A stretch of 64,000 bases of DNA. Origin: Mesorhizobium sp. CA8 (GTDB lineage Bacteria; Pseudomonadota; Alphaproteobacteria; Rhizobiales; Rhizobiaceae). This document shows, piece after piece, positions 1 to 9,381 of the stretch. The position numbers were made by a program, and so were the translations under genes. The stretch lies in assembly GCF_020164955.1 (NCBI RefSeq), contig NZ_JAIUHG010000013.1, forward strand, positions 62,001 to 126,000, written 5' to 3'. The notes beneath the pieces were generated by a model. That model saw only the letters and a program-made list of their open reading frames with translations, made no database searches and was not told the origin of the DNA. Each line of letters begins with the position of its first letter. Positions within the stretch are counted from its first letter, which is position 1.

Positions 1-356
1 GCGACGTTGTCCTCGACCCGCATATGCGGGAACAGCGCGTAGTTCTGCACCACCATGCCGAGCCCGCGTTCATAGGGCGGAAGATCCGTCACGTCGGTGG
101 CGCCGATACGGATGCGGCCGCTTGCCGGCCTGACGAAACCGGCGACGGCCCGAAGCGCCGTCGTCTTGCCGGAGCCGGAAGGCCCGATCATCGCCAGGAT
201 CTCGCCGGGCGCGATATCGAGCGTCAGCGGATGCAGCACGACATGCGCGCCATAGGCGACGCTGACCTTGTCGAAGTGGACATTGGAGCCGGCGCCGCGA
301 ATTTTCGCGGCGTCGACGTCCATGACATTGCTTCCCGTGAAAGCGGGCACCGACAT
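1..356 (-). CDS. phnT: AEP ABC transporter ATP-binding protein, N-terminal part (cut by window edge)
   Basis: This is the first 118 codons or so of an ABC ATPase that runs off the left edge. After a 30-residue leader it reads into a nucleotide-binding domain with Walker A GPSGSGKTT and a Q-loop region VVQNYALFPHM. This matches the CUT/Fot-like ATPases that include the putative 2-aminoethylphosphonate (AEP) transporter PhnT. The start is ATG at 356, with a second in-frame ATG at 323. It lies 31 bp downstream of the binding-protein gene on the same strand, so the two form one import operon whose permease genes should follow outside the window. AEP specificity is inferred from the neighbouring phnW/phnA/phnY genes. 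Confidence 0.85.
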   Translation of the reverse strand, partial: MSVPAFTGSNVMDVDAAKIRGAGSNVHFDKVSVAYGAHVVLHPLTLDIAPGEILAMIGPSGSGKTTALRAVAGFVRPASGRIRIGATDVTDLPPYERGLGMVVQNYALFPHMRVEDNV

Positions 357-387
357 GGCTGCTACTCCGGAATAGGTCACCAGGAGA

Positions 388-1419
388 TCAACTTCCCGTC
401 GCTTCGTTCCACTTCTTGACGTAGTCAGGCAGCTTGGCGAGCGCGTCGTCCCAGTTCGGTGCCCAGATGGTCACGCCTTTCATCGCCTCCCGCGCCTCGG
501 CGAAATTGGCGTCGTCCGGCTTCACATCCTTGCGGGCTGGCAGGCCGAGCGCCACGGAGCTTACCGTCGACTGCGCCTCCTTGGAGAGCAGGAACTCGAT
601 CAGCTTCTTGCCATTGTCGCTGTTGGGCGCGCCGGTGACCAGGCCGATTTCATAGGGCAGCGCGAAAGTGGAACGGGTGCCGTCCGGGCCTGCGGGCCAG
701 AACACTTTGATGTTCGGATTATCGGCCATTTGCGACAGGTTCATCTGCAGGTCGCCATTGGCGACATAGAGCTCGCCCTTGTTGACCAGCGCGGTGAGCT
801 TGCCGGTCGAGGCGGACGGGCCGACATTGTTGTCCTGCAGCTTCTTCATGTATTCGAAGCCGGCGTCCTCGCCGCCGAAGGCGTGGATGATCTCGAGCAT
901 GACGGCGGTGCCGTCGCCGGCCTGACCGGGCGTCGAATACTGGATCTTGCCCTTGAACTTCGGATCGAGCAGGTCGTTGTAGCTCTTCGGCGCTTCAGAG
1001 AGCACCGAGGCGTTGTAGATGAAGTTCATGTAGTTGTTGACCAGCGGCCGGTACTTGTCAGTGCCGCCGTCGATCTGGTCGGAGCCTTCCGGCTTGAAAT
1101 CCTGCAGTAGCCCATCGGCGGCTGCGCGCTGGATGAAGGGCGGCAGCGTTACCAGGACATCGGCCTGTGGGTTCGATTTCTCCTTGGCGACGCGCTCGAC
1201 GACGCCGCCCGAACCGCCTTCGATATACTGCACGGTGATGCCGGTGGCCTTGGTGAAGGCGGCGAACTCGGTCTCGTACCAGCTGCCATTGCCGTCATGC
1301 AGCCCGTCGGCCGAATAGATGGTGACGACGCCGTCGGCGAAGGCCGGCGCGACGAGTGCCGATGAGCCCAGCAGCGCTGCGCCGAAGGCCATAGCCACGA
1401 TGAGATTTCGCGATTTCAT
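388..1419 (-). CDS. phnS: 2-aminoethylphosphonate ABC transporter substrate-binding protein
   Basis: A 343-residue periplasmic binding protein of the iron/AEP type (extracellular solute-binding family 1). Residues 1-26 are a Sec signal peptide ([20 protein letters not shown], then APAFA before the cut). The mature part begins [14 protein letters not shown], typical of Fbp/PhnS-like proteins. The chosen start at 1419 follows the strong ribosome site AAAGGGGAA. The same frame stays open to 1638, but that extension has no signal-peptide logic. It is the first gene of the transporter operon, with the ATPase 31 bp downstream. AEP as ligand is inferred from the adjacent phosphonate genes. The related family also contains iron(III) binders, so ligand choice is not proven. 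Confidence 0.85.
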   Translation of the reverse strand: MKSRNLIVAMAFGAALLGSSALVAPAFADGVVTIYSADGLHDGNGSWYETEFAAFTKATGITVQYIEGGSGGVVERVAKEKSNPQADVLVTLPPFIQRAAADGLLQDFKPEGSDQIDGGTDKYRPLVNNYMNFIYNASVLSEAPKSYNDLLDPKFKGKIQYSTPGQAGDGTAVMLEIIHAFGGEDAGFEYMKKLQDNNVGPSASTGKLTALVNKGELYVANGDLQMNLSQMADNPNIKVFWPAGPDGTRSTFALPYEIGLVTGAPNSDNGKKLIEFLLSKEAQSTVSSVALGLPARKDVKPDDANFAEAREAMKGVTIWAPNWDDALAKLPDYVKKWNEATGS

Positions 1420-1537
1420 GGTCAGTTCCCCTTTGATTGAAAGCACAATCTGCGACGCACTCGTGGTGGCGTTGGTCGGCCCGCCAAGGGTTCTGCAGCG
1501 CTGGTGCATGTCGTCGTTGTGCCAACTTTGAGGCCCG

Positions 1538-1566
1538 TCGATCGATAAGTAAAATCTATTTATTTT
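1538..1566. promoter_or_regulatory. Candidate operator/promoter of the AEP transporter operon
   Basis: About 120-150 bp before the binding-protein start lie the palindrome TCGATCGA (1538-1545) and the AT-rich block TAAAATCTATTTATTTT (1550-1566). A very similar pair, TAAAATCGTTATTTT plus ATCGA-N5-TCGAT, sits in the phnW promoter at 9381-9420. This suggests that the same LysR regulator controls uptake and catabolism. The match was made by eye and the regulator assignment is inference. Confidence 0.4.
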
Positions 1567-1674
1567 ATGACAGGCAAGCTTCAGCTGATATTTGTCGCGG
1601 AACTGTCGCGTGACCGTTGCAGGCATGTTCTCCTGCACATCTGGTTCCGATGCCTCAGGGAAATGACGGATTGT

Positions 1675-2694
1675 TCAGCGAAATTCGACGCTCGTCGTCT
1701 GCGCGCGCAAGCGCGGGTCGTGCGATCGGATCGTCACGGGTCGAGCTTCGAGCACCTCGAAACAGCGAGCGAGCGTGTCGTCCTCGAGCCGGCGCATCGC
1801 CTCATGTGTGAAGAAGGTGAGATGCGGAAACAGGATCACATTGTCGCGATCGAAAAGCGCGCTCATTGGGTGGCCGGACCTCGCCAGCGGCTCCAGCGAA
1901 TAGACGTCGAGCCCGGCTCCGGCGATGCGCCCGGCAACGATCGCTTCGACAAGTGCTGCTTCATCGATGAGTGCCCCGCGCGAGACGTTGATGAGGATCG
2001 CCGAAGGTTTCATGCAGGCCAGTTCTTGGCCTCCGATCAGGCCGCGAGTCTGATCGTTCAGCACGCAATGCACCGAGACGAAATCGCAAGCGCCAAGCAT
2101 GGCCTTCAGGTCCTCGACCTTCTCGACCCCCGCATCCCGCATCGTTGCCGCGTCGACGCCGGGATCGAAGCCGAGCACCCTAGCGCGAAACCCCTGCCCC
2201 GCCATGCGCGCCATGCTGCGGCCGATCTTGCCGCAGCCGACCAGCCCGAGCGTGGCGCCGGCGATATCGCGCCCCAGCCAGCGCTGCTCGGGCCAGATCC
2301 AGCCGTCGCGCGAAACCGCCGCCGTGATCGCGGGCAGCCGCTTCGCCAGCGCGATCATCAGCGCGAAAGCGCCCTCGGCGACCGTCTCTTCCGCATAGTC
2401 GGGAACATTGACGACGGGAATGCCGCGCCGCATCGCCGCCCGGATGTCGATGGCATCGATGCCGACGCCATATTTGACGATGCCCTTGAGGTTACGCGCG
2501 GCCTCTACGACACGCGCGGTGATCGGCGTGTAGCACATCAGGATGAGATCGGCATCGGCGACCGCTGCCATGAGCTCGGCTTCGGGAATGCCGTCCGGCA
2601 GCGTGACGAGCTCGACGCCGCGCGCTCTCAAGCCGGCGTCAATGCCCGGGCACTCCAGCTCTCTGTCGGTGCGGACAGCCTTCATCCGGCTCAC
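1675..2694 (-). CDS. D-2-hydroxyacid dehydrogenase (NAD-binding) in the AEP operon
   Basis: A 339-residue member of the D-isomer-specific 2-hydroxyacid dehydrogenase family. The Rossmann motif GLVGCGKIG lies near residue 150. The catalytic set is visible: Arg in NVSRGALID, Glu in YSLEP, and His in FPHLTFFTHE. The GTG start at 2694 overlaps the stop of the PbfA-like gene by 4 bp (GTGA), so the two are translationally coupled; ATG at 2685 is an alternative start. It is the last gene of the phnW-phnA-phnY-oxidase-PbfA run. Its substrate is unknown. A three-carbon phosphonate or an aldehyde/2-oxoacid side product is a guess from context. Nothing looks truncated. Confidence 0.8.
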   Translation of the reverse strand: MSRMKAVRTDRELECPGIDAGLRARGVELVTLPDGIPEAELMAAVADADLILMCYTPITARVVEAARNLKGIVKYGVGIDAIDIRAAMRRGIPVVNVPDYAEETVAEGAFALMIALAKRLPAITAAVSRDGWIWPEQRWLGRDIAGATLGLVGCGKIGRSMARMAGQGFRARVLGFDPGVDAATMRDAGVEKVEDLKAMLGACDFVSVHCVLNDQTRGLIGGQELACMKPSAILINVSRGALIDEAALVEAIVAGRIAGAGLDVYSLEPLARSGHPMSALFDRDNVILFPHLTFFTHEAMRRLEDDTLARCFEVLEARPVTIRSHDPRLRAQTTSVEFR

Positions 2695-4037
2695 GCCGCC
2701 AGCACTGCGGCCTCGACGATGTCGAGCGCCCGGTCGAGATCGGCGCGCGCAATCACCAGCGGCGGCGAGAGCGTCAGCACATTGCCCTGGCTGATCTTGA
2801 AGCTCAGGCCTTCGTCGAGGCAGCGATAGTAGATCTTCTCGGCAAGCGCACGCGCCGGTGTCCGGCTCGCCTTGTCCTCGACCATCTCGACGCCGAACAT
2901 CAGGCCCCTGCCCCTGACGTCGCCGACGAAAGGCGAGCGCTGCATGAGGTCCTGCATACGGGCGAGCGCATAGGCGCCAAGCTCCGCCGAGCGCTCGACG
3001 AGGCTTTCGTCGCGAATGATAGCGATGGTCGTCAGCGCGGCGCGCGCGGTGACCGGGTTCTTCTCATGCGTGTAGTGGCCGATGGCATAGTCGCCCGCGA
3101 CGTCGAGATGGCGCCGCGCGATCACCGAGGCGATCGGCAGGATGCCGCCGCCGAGCGATTTGCCGAGCACGATGATGTCGGGCGTCACCCCATCATGCTC
3201 GGAAGCGAAGAATTTTCCTGTTTTGCCGAGCCCGGTCGGGATTTCATCGAAGATGAGCAGCGTGCCGTACCGGTCGCAGGCTTCGCGCACCGCTTTCCAG
3301 AAGCCCGGCGCCGGCACCAGCGGCGTCGCCCGCATCGGCTCGGCGATGAAAGCGGCGAAATCACCTTCGCGTCCTAGCACGTAAGCGATCATGTTGGCGC
3401 ACGCTCGGGCAGAATCCTCCAGCGAATTGGTGCCGTACGGGCAATTGTGCGGTGCCCAAGGCGCGACATGCTCGGTGCCGGGCAAAAGCGGCCCGGCAAT
3501 GCCGGAGCGGAACGTCGCCTCGCCGCCGACGCTGGAAGCGCCGAAGCCTGCGCCATGGAAAGCATCCCAGAACGACAATGTCTTGAACCGGCCAGTGGCG
3601 GCGCGCGCCAATTTCAGCGAGACCTCGATTGCGTCGGAGCCGCCAGTCGTGAACAGCACCTTGCCGAGATCCCCCGGCGCCAGCCTGCCGAGCGTCTCGG
3701 CCAATTCGACCGCAGGCTCGCAGGTGAAGCGGCGCGGCGAGAAGGGCAGTTCATCCATTTGCTTGCGGATGGCTTCCTTAAGCCGCGGATGGCCGTAGCC
3801 GATATGGTGGACGCTGTTGCCGTGGAAATCCATGTAGCGGCGTCCGGCCGTGTCCTCGATCCAGATGCCTCCCGCCTTGGCGATGGCCGAGACGCAGGGG
3901 CTGGAAAGGCTCTGGTGCAGGAAGACCGCCGCGTCGCGCCGCAGGAGTTCCTGTGACGGTGCGTGGCTCTGCCTGGCGTTCCATTCCTGTCGTGCTGGAG
4001 CCTTGTTGGATTCGCCTTCGGTATGGACGAGCGTCAT
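2691..4037 (-). CDS. pbfA: Class III PLP enzyme, probable (R)-1-hydroxy-2-aminoethylphosphonate ammonia-lyase
   Basis: A 448-residue PLP-dependent fold-type I protein that looks like a class III aminotransferase. It has the cofactor-loop GGSDAIEVSLKLARAATG, the Asp of LLIFDEIPTGLGKTG, and the Schiff-base Lys in IVLGKSLGGG. In this setting (phnW, phnA and phnY in one operon) such proteins correspond to PbfA, reported to eliminate ammonia from (R)-1-hydroxy-AEP to give phosphonoacetaldehyde rather than to transaminate. That reaction would feed the same intermediate made by PhnW. The start overlaps the FAD oxidase stop by 4 bp (ATGA). The name PbfA rests on context plus family resemblance; an AEP- or amino-acid transaminase is the alternative. 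Confidence 0.75.
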   Translation of the reverse strand: MTLVHTEGESNKAPARQEWNARQSHAPSQELLRRDAAVFLHQSLSSPCVSAIAKAGGIWIEDTAGRRYMDFHGNSVHHIGYGHPRLKEAIRKQMDELPFSPRRFTCEPAVELAETLGRLAPGDLGKVLFTTGGSDAIEVSLKLARAATGRFKTLSFWDAFHGAGFGASSVGGEATFRSGIAGPLLPGTEHVAPWAPHNCPYGTNSLEDSARACANMIAYVLGREGDFAAFIAEPMRATPLVPAPGFWKAVREACDRYGTLLIFDEIPTGLGKTGKFFASEHDGVTPDIIVLGKSLGGGILPIASVIARRHLDVAGDYAIGHYTHEKNPVTARAALTTIAIIRDESLVERSAELGAYALARMQDLMQRSPFVGDVRGRGLMFGVEMVEDKASRTPARALAEKIYYRCLDEGLSFKISQGNVLTLSPPLVIARADLDRALDIVEAAVLAA

Positions 4038-5152
4038 TGGCCGAACAACTCCACGATGGTCTCCTCGCCAAGCCCGAAGCCGGTGCTGGCGCCGGTGCCG
4101 CTGGTGACGATCACCAGCCGGACATCTTCATGCGGGGTCTCGCGCAGCACCGCATTCTTCGCTGAAGCGTAGTATCCCGTCCAGCGCGCAAGCACGTTCG
4201 GCACCTTGCCGAACAATGCCTTGAGTTCATCCAGGATCAATTGGTCGACCGCTTCCGATCCGAACGGATCGAGCGTCAGCCCATAATGATGGGAATCGCC
4301 AACGACCAGCGAACCGTCCGCGCTCTGCACCACGATCAGGTGAACGCCGTTGGCCAACGCGGCCCCGCGCTGTTCGCCCAGCTTGCTTCGCAATGCGCCG
4401 GCCTCGGGAAGGCCGGCGAAACCGCCATAACGCAACAGGCTGAGATCGGACATCAGCGCGGACGAAAGCCGAAAGCCCGGATCGGCGAGGCGCAGCATCT
4501 GCAGCTTGCAGCGCTGCACGCCGTGCTTGCCGATCAGTTCCGGATAGAGTGAGCTGAAATCGTCGCCGGGACAGACGACGACCTTTTCCGCTTGAACACG
4601 TCCCGCGCTGATTTCGACAAAGGGCGGAGCGACCTCGGTCGCCGACACGCCGGTGCGAAACACGACGCCATGCTTTTCAGCCAGGAACGATACCAGTCGC
4701 GGCAGCACCTCACGCGACTCCACGCGCAACTCGAACGGGCTGTAGAGCCCGCCGATGATCGCCTTCTCGTCAAGGCCGGCCTGATGCGCGAGCGCCTCGC
4801 GCGCGGTTAGAAGCTTGCACGCGCCGCCATGCTCGCCGGACTTGAAATTCTCGAGCAGCGCAAGCGCTTCCGGGCGTTGCGCTGCGATGAGCTTGCCTCG
4901 ATGCAGGATTTCGATCCCCGCCTCGTTCGCAAGCTGGAGCCAGATCTCGCGGCTGCGCTCGGCCAGGCGGCGCGACGGCCCAGGCTCCTGTCCGGTCACG
5001 ACGACGAGGCCGAAATTGCGGATCGAGGCGCCGTTGGCCTTCTGATCGCGATCGATGACGATAACGCGCAAGCCGCGCCGAGCGGCGGCCAATGCGTGAG
5101 CCAGCCCGATGATGCCGGAGCCGACGACGGCAAGGTCGAAACTGTCCGTCAC
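4034..5152 (-). CDS. FAD-dependent amine oxidoreductase of phosphonate clusters (DAO family)
   Basis: A 372-residue D-amino-acid-oxidase-fold flavoprotein. The N-terminal dinucleotide motif is VVGSGIIGLAHALAAARRG, followed by the Glu/Asp-ending beta strand VIDRD. The C-terminus has the typical TSGTGASTGFGLGEE flavin contact. Proteins of this type recur beside phnW, phnY and phnA and have been implicated in oxidising AEP or N-methyl-AEP to phosphonoacetaldehyde. The GTG at 5152 (MTDSFDLAVVG) is preferred; a GTG at 5164 in the same frame is possible. It lies just after phnY and overlaps the PbfA-like start by 4 bp. The exact amine substrate cannot be read from sequence. Confidence 0.75.
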   Translation of the reverse strand: MTDSFDLAVVGSGIIGLAHALAAARRGLRVIVIDRDQKANGASIRNFGLVVVTGQEPGPSRRLAERSREIWLQLANEAGIEILHRGKLIAAQRPEALALLENFKSGEHGGACKLLTAREALAHQAGLDEKAIIGGLYSPFELRVESREVLPRLVSFLAEKHGVVFRTGVSATEVAPPFVEISAGRVQAEKVVVCPGDDFSSLYPELIGKHGVQRCKLQMLRLADPGFRLSSALMSDLSLLRYGGFAGLPEAGALRSKLGEQRGAALANGVHLIVVQSADGSLVVGDSHHYGLTLDPFGSEAVDQLILDELKALFGKVPNVLARWTGYYASAKNAVLRETPHEDVRLVIVTSGTGASTGFGLGEETIVELFGQ

Positions 5153-5157
5153 GGCGC

Positions 5158-6612
5158 CTACCACGGCAAGGAGAAGGTCTTGACGTTGGTGTAGCTCTTC
5201 ATCGCCTCGATGACGCCTTCCTTGTAGCCGTTGCCGGAATCCTTGATACCGCCGAAGGGGCTCATCTCGATGCGGTAGCCCGGTACTTCCCAGATGTTGA
5301 CGGTGCCGACCTTGAGGCTGGTGATGTATTTCTGCATGCGCCGAAAGTCGTTGGTGCAGACGCCTGACGACAGGCCGAAAGCAGTCGAATTCGACAGCTT
5401 GATCAGCGCCTCGTCATCGTCGGGCGCGCGCACGATCGGCACGATCGGGCCAAAAGTTTCCTCCATCACCAGCTCGGACTGGTGCGGCACGCGGTCGACG
5501 ACGATCGGCGGTAGCAAGGCACCCTTGCGGCCTGGATTGTAGAGCACTTCGGCGCCCTGTTCCGCCGCCACGTGGACGCGTTTCTCGAACAGCGCCGCGG
5601 CCTTCTCATGCACCACGGTGCCGAGCTGCGTCGCCGGGTCGCGCGGATCGCCGAAGCGGATCGCCTTGGCCCGCTCCAGCACCATCGGCACGAAACGGTC
5701 GGCGACTTTTTTCTGCACCAGGATGCGCTTGACCGCCGTGCAGCGCTGGCCGGAATTCTTCGTCGCGCCCGCGACGGCCAGATCGGCCGCTTTCGCGAGG
5801 TCCTCGTCCGAAAGATCGTTGAGCACGATCAGCGGATCGTTGCCGCCGAGCTCCAGCACTTGGCGCCTGTAGCCGGCCTTCGACGCGATCATCTTGCCGA
5901 CGGGCACGCCGCCGGTGAAGGTGATGAGGTCGATGTTGGGGTTGGTGATCATCTCGCCGCCGATATCGGCCGGCCATCCGGTGACGACCGAAAGCATTTC
6001 GGGTGGCAGGCCGGCTTCGTAGAGGATGTCGGCCAGCATCAGCGCGGTGATCGGCGTCAGCTCCGTCGGCTTGACCACGACGCAGTTGTTGGTGGCGATC
6101 GCCGGCGCGACCTTGTGCGACACCATGTTGAGCGGATGGTTGAACGGCGTGATCGCCGAGATCGCGCTGAGCGGCTCGCGGATGGTGAAGATCTTGCGCT
6201 GCTTGCCATGCGGGGTGAGATCGCAGGAGAAGATCTGCCCGTCGTCCTGGATGGCCAGCTGACCGCTAAGCGTAAAGACGTCGAAGGCGCGGCCCACTTC
6301 GTAGAGCGAATCCTGCTTAGAGATGCCGAGCTCCAGCGTGATGAGATCCGATAGCTCGTCCTTCCGCGCATCGAGCAGCTCGGCGGCCTTGAGCAGGATC
6401 TTCTGCCGCTCGTAGCGCGTCAGCTTCGGCTGGTAGGCGGCGGCGATCTCGAAGGCGCGCCGCGCATGCTCCGCTCCGCCCGCAGGCACCGTGCCGATGA
6501 CGGTGTCGTTCCAGGGAAACCGCACCTCCAGCTTCTGATCGGCATCGACCTTCTCGCCGGCGATGCGCATCGGCTCATGGCGGACTTTGATGGCAGGATC
6601 GAGTTGGGTCAT
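5158..6612 (-). CDS. phnY: Phosphonoacetaldehyde dehydrogenase
   Basis: A 484-residue NAD-dependent aldehyde dehydrogenase. The general-base Glu lies in LELGGNDPL and the catalytic Cys in [11 protein letters not shown], both in their normal spacing. It should oxidise phosphonoacetaldehyde, made by PhnW and the PbfA-like enzyme, to phosphonoacetate, the substrate of PhnA next door. The start at 6612 ([14 protein letters not shown]) gives the family length; the frame is open to 6654, but that part lies in a repeat-bearing intergenic region. The assignment rests on its position between phnA and the AEP oxidase, since the fold alone would not give substrate specificity. Confidence 0.85.
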   Translation of the reverse strand: MTQLDPAIKVRHEPMRIAGEKVDADQKLEVRFPWNDTVIGTVPAGGAEHARRAFEIAAAYQPKLTRYERQKILLKAAELLDARKDELSDLITLELGISKQDSLYEVGRAFDVFTLSGQLAIQDDGQIFSCDLTPHGKQRKIFTIREPLSAISAITPFNHPLNMVSHKVAPAIATNNCVVVKPTELTPITALMLADILYEAGLPPEMLSVVTGWPADIGGEMITNPNIDLITFTGGVPVGKMIASKAGYRRQVLELGGNDPLIVLNDLSDEDLAKAADLAVAGATKNSGQRCTAVKRILVQKKVADRFVPMVLERAKAIRFGDPRDPATQLGTVVHEKAAALFEKRVHVAAEQGAEVLYNPGRKGALLPPIVVDRVPHQSELVMEETFGPIVPIVRAPDDDEALIKLSNSTAFGLSSGVCTNDFRRMQKYITSLKVGTVNIWEVPGYRIEMSPFGGIKDSGNGYKEGVIEAMKSYTNVKTFSLPW

Positions 6613-6639
6613 CGATTGGTTCCAGTCTTGGATACGTCG

Positions 6640-6697
6640 CGGGGTCGACCCCACTCCGGCCTTCGGGCCACCTCTCCCCCGATCGACGGGGAGAGGA
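6640..6697 (-). repeat. Intergenic palindromic repeat, copy 1
   Basis: One of two oppositely oriented copies of a roughly 60-bp element between phnA and phnY. Read on the minus strand it runs CTCTCCCCGTCGATCGGGGG, then a GGCCCGAAGGCC hairpin, then GGAGTGGGGTCGACCCC. It resembles the short mosaic repeats scattered between genes in rhizobia. It lies inside the phn operon, between two genes of the same pathway, and may affect mRNA processing. It contains no reading frame. Confidence 0.7.
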
Positions 6698-6772
6698 AAT
6701 CAGCTCAGCGCTCTCCTCCAATCCAACAGCGCAGCATTTGAGCAAAAGCGCTGCGGAATCGACTGGGCGCCT

Positions 6773-6835
6773 TCCTCTCCCGGTCGATCAGGGGAGAGTT
6801 GCCGGGCGAAGCCCGGCGGAGTGGGGGTCGACAGC
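6773..6835 (+). repeat. Intergenic palindromic repeat, copy 2 (inverted)
   Basis: The second copy of the element, in the opposite orientation. It has CTCTCCCGGTCGATCAGGGG, then a CCGGGCGAAGCCCGG hairpin, then GGAGTGGGGGTCGAC. The two copies are about 75 bp apart, so the transcript can fold into one long stem or two separate hairpins. The hairpin sequences differ between copies but stay self-complementary, suggesting selection on structure. Confidence 0.7.
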
Positions 6836-6842
6836 GCCCACC

Positions 6843-8099
6843 TCAACCCAGCGCCGCCGCCATCGTCGCGTAGTAGAACGCGTCAAAATTGCGCAGCTTG
6901 GGCTCGCTCGGCAAATCCGGCAGCACCCGGTTGACGATGAACGGCACCTCCTGCTCCGTCAGCCCACCATGCGAGCGCAGCGGCTCGTCGAGTGCTGCCA
7001 GATTGTGCCGGTGCTCCGACGTGCCAATCGTATTGTTCTCGCCCGAGATCAGGATGATGTCGCCCATGCGATCCTCGGGCAGCTCGAAGCGGGCGCAGCC
7101 TTCCTCGCGGCCGAGCACCAGGATGACGTCCTCGACCTTGCGCAGCTTTTCCATCACCGCCTCGCAGTCGGCGCCCTTCGGCAGATAGGCGGTGGCGAAG
7201 GAACCCAGCGCGCCGTGATGCACCACATAAGGATCGGTGATCGGCAGGATGACACGGGCTGCGTCCTTGCCCAGCCATTCGTCGAGAAGGTCCTGCACAT
7301 AGACCACATTGGGCGAGCCGTCGGCGTGGTGCTTCGGCTTCATGCCATGGTCGGCGGTAACGACGATCGCGGCACCCAGCGCGTCGAGTTCGGCGAGATA
7401 TTTGTCGAACATCTCGTAGAAGGCATTGGCCTGAGGCACGCCCGGCGCGTATTTGTGCTGAACATAATCGGTGGTGGTGAGATACATCACGTCTGGCCGG
7501 AACTCCTTCAGGAGTTGCACGCCGGCGGCGAAAACGAATTCCGAAAGTTCGGCGGAATAGACCTCGGGCACGGGCAGGCCGAAATGCTTCGAGGCATTGT
7601 CGATGCCGTGCTCGGCTTTCGTCGTGGTATCGGACCTCTCGGCCGAGAAGCACATCGCCCTGCCATCGTCGAACTTCAGTCCCTTGCCGAGCAGCGCGCG
7701 CAGCTTGTCCTTGGCCGTCACCACCGCCACCTTGGCGCCGGCATCGTAGAAGGCCTGGAACACGGTCGGCGCGCGCAGGAATTTCGGGTCGTTCATCATC
7801 ACCTCTTCGCCCGTCTCCGGGTTGTAGAGGTAGTTGCCGCAGATACCATGCACCGCCGGCGGCCGGCCGGTGGCGATCGACAGATTGTTGGGGTTGGTGA
7901 AGCTCGGGATCACCGAATGGGCGAAGCGCACCGTGCCCTTCTTTTTGATCCTTTCCAGCGCCGGCATCAGCCCTGCATGAATAGCCTCATCGAGATAGGC
8001 CGGCTCGCAGCCGTCGAGGCAGATGGCGATGGCCGGCACGCGCGGCCACGCATAGGAGCGGCCATTGGCCGTGACGTTGACGGGAGACATCTGGTTCAT
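6843..8099 (-). CDS. phnA: Phosphonoacetate hydrolase
   Basis: A 418-residue alkaline-phosphatase-superfamily enzyme that hydrolyses the C-P bond of phosphonoacetate to acetate and phosphate. The zinc ligands and nucleophile are recognisable: Asp in CLDGCEP, the nucleophile Thr in PSFTNPNNL, Asp and His in TTTDYVQHKYAPG, Asp-His in VTADHGM, and a late His in RSHGGLTEQ. The start at 8099 has AAAGG upstream. It lies 11 bp after phnW and precedes phnY across the inverted repeat. Together they form the three-step AEP degradation route. No phosphonatase gene (phnX) is present in this window, so the hydrolase branch is the one encoded here. Confidence 0.92.
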   Translation of the reverse strand: MNQMSPVNVTANGRSYAWPRVPAIAICLDGCEPAYLDEAIHAGLMPALERIKKKGTVRFAHSVIPSFTNPNNLSIATGRPPAVHGICGNYLYNPETGEEVMMNDPKFLRAPTVFQAFYDAGAKVAVVTAKDKLRALLGKGLKFDDGRAMCFSAERSDTTTKAEHGIDNASKHFGLPVPEVYSAELSEFVFAAGVQLLKEFRPDVMYLTTTDYVQHKYAPGVPQANAFYEMFDKYLAELDALGAAIVVTADHGMKPKHHADGSPNVVYVQDLLDEWLGKDAARVILPITDPYVVHHGALGSFATAYLPKGADCEAVMEKLRKVEDVILVLGREEGCARFELPEDRMGDIILISGENNTIGTSEHRHNLAALDEPLRSHGGLTEQEVPFIVNRVLPDLPSEPKLRNFDAFYYATMAAALG

Positions 8100-8110
8100 C
8101 CGAAGACCTT

Positions 8111-9313
8111 TCAGGCGGCGAGCTTGGCGCGCTCGGCGATAGCGGCGGGGGACGGGGCGGCGGTGTCGACGCCCATTTCGTTCAGCGACTGGGAAGCCGC
8201 CTCGACCACGCGGCGCATGACGTGCTCGTCCATCTGGCCGATGCAGCCGACGCGGAAGGAGTCCACGACCGTGAGCTTGCCCGGATAGATGATGAAGCCC
8301 TTGTCCTTCATCAGCTCGTAGAAGCGATCGAAGACGAAGTTCGGATGCGCCGGGTTGAAGAAGGTGACGATGATCGGCGACAGCCAGCGATCCTTGAGCA
8401 GGGTCTCGAACCCGAACTCACGCATGCCGGCCACCATGACGTCGCGGTTTCGCGTATAGCGCGCGCCGCGCCCCGCGACGCCCCCTTCTGCCTCGTGCAG
8501 TCGCAGCGCTTCGAGGAAGGCGGCGACCACATGCGTCGGCGGCGTGTAGCGCCACTGCCCTGTCTTGTTCATGTTCGCCCATTGCGCGTGCACGTCGAGC
8601 GACAGCGAATGGCTGCGGCCCTTGGCGGCTTGGAGCTCGCTTTTGCGGGCAATGACGAAGCCGAAGCCCGGCACGCCCTCGATGCATTTGTTGGGCGACG
8701 AAACCATCGCCTCGTAGCGGATGTCGTTGACGTCGAGCGGGATGGCGCCGAACGCGCTCATGGAATCGATCAGAAGCTTGCGGCCATTGGCATAGACGGC
8801 TTCCGATATCTCGGCCACCGGGTTGAGGATGCCTGAGCTCGTCTCGCAGTGGATGGCGATGACATGCGTAATGGCCGGGTCGGCCTTCAACGCTGCGGCA
8901 ACCTCCTCGCCACGCGGCGGCAGGTAGTCGCCCTTGTCGATCAACGTGTAGGCGCGGCCGATATACTGCATGGTCTGCGCCGCGCGCAGCCCGTAGGCGC
9001 CGTTGGCCAAAACCAGCACCTTGCCGTCCTTGGGCACGAACGAGCCGAGCATGGCCTCGACGCAGAACGAGCCGCTGCCCTGCATCGGAACGCAGTCGAA
9101 TTCGTCACGGCCGTCGCCGGTCAATGCCAGAAGGCGACGGCGCAGCTCGGCGGTCATGGCGCGGAAATCGCCGTCCCAGGAGCCCCAGTCGCGCAGCATC
9201 GCCTGCTTGACGGCATAGGCCGTGGTGAGCGGGCCGGGCGTCAGCAGATAAGGTTCGCCCAGCGCCGGCGCATCCAGAGGCTTGGTCGCCGCAAACTCCA
9301 TCTCAGCGAGCAT
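8111..9313 (-). CDS. phnW: 2-aminoethylphosphonate:pyruvate aminotransferase
   Basis: A 400-residue class V aminotransferase. It opens with LLTPGPLTTAYAVKQAMLRD, the PhnW hallmark, and has the PLP Lys in SSPNKCIEGVPGFGF. It transfers the amino group of AEP to pyruvate, giving phosphonoacetaldehyde and alanine. The start at 9313 follows GGGAGG six bases upstream. The frame continues to 9370, but the extra residues run into the promoter. It is the first gene of the catabolic operon and is divergent from the LysR gene. The C-terminal tail of about 35 residues (MGVDTAAPSPAAIAERAKLA) looks like a dispensable extension. Confidence 0.93.
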   Translation of the reverse strand: MLAEMEFAATKPLDAPALGEPYLLTPGPLTTAYAVKQAMLRDWGSWDGDFRAMTAELRRRLLALTGDGRDEFDCVPMQGSGSFCVEAMLGSFVPKDGKVLVLANGAYGLRAAQTMQYIGRAYTLIDKGDYLPPRGEEVAAALKADPAITHVIAIHCETSSGILNPVAEISEAVYANGRKLLIDSMSAFGAIPLDVNDIRYEAMVSSPNKCIEGVPGFGFVIARKSELQAAKGRSHSLSLDVHAQWANMNKTGQWRYTPPTHVVAAFLEALRLHEAEGGVAGRGARYTRNRDVMVAGMREFGFETLLKDRWLSPIIVTFFNPAHPNFVFDRFYELMKDKGFIIYPGKLTVVDSFRVGCIGQMDEHVMRRVVEAASQSLNEMGVDTAAPSPAAIAERAKLAA

Positions 9314-9381
9314 GCTGCCCTCCCACTTCGATCCTGTCATTGGAATATGACAGCCATTCTCAGTGGGCATGATATATTTGT

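Noticed and set aside
6738..8288. A 516-codon plus-strand frame opposite phnA
   Set aside because: PhnA catalytic residues are all on the minus strand. The plus frame also spans the inverted repeat and has no motif.
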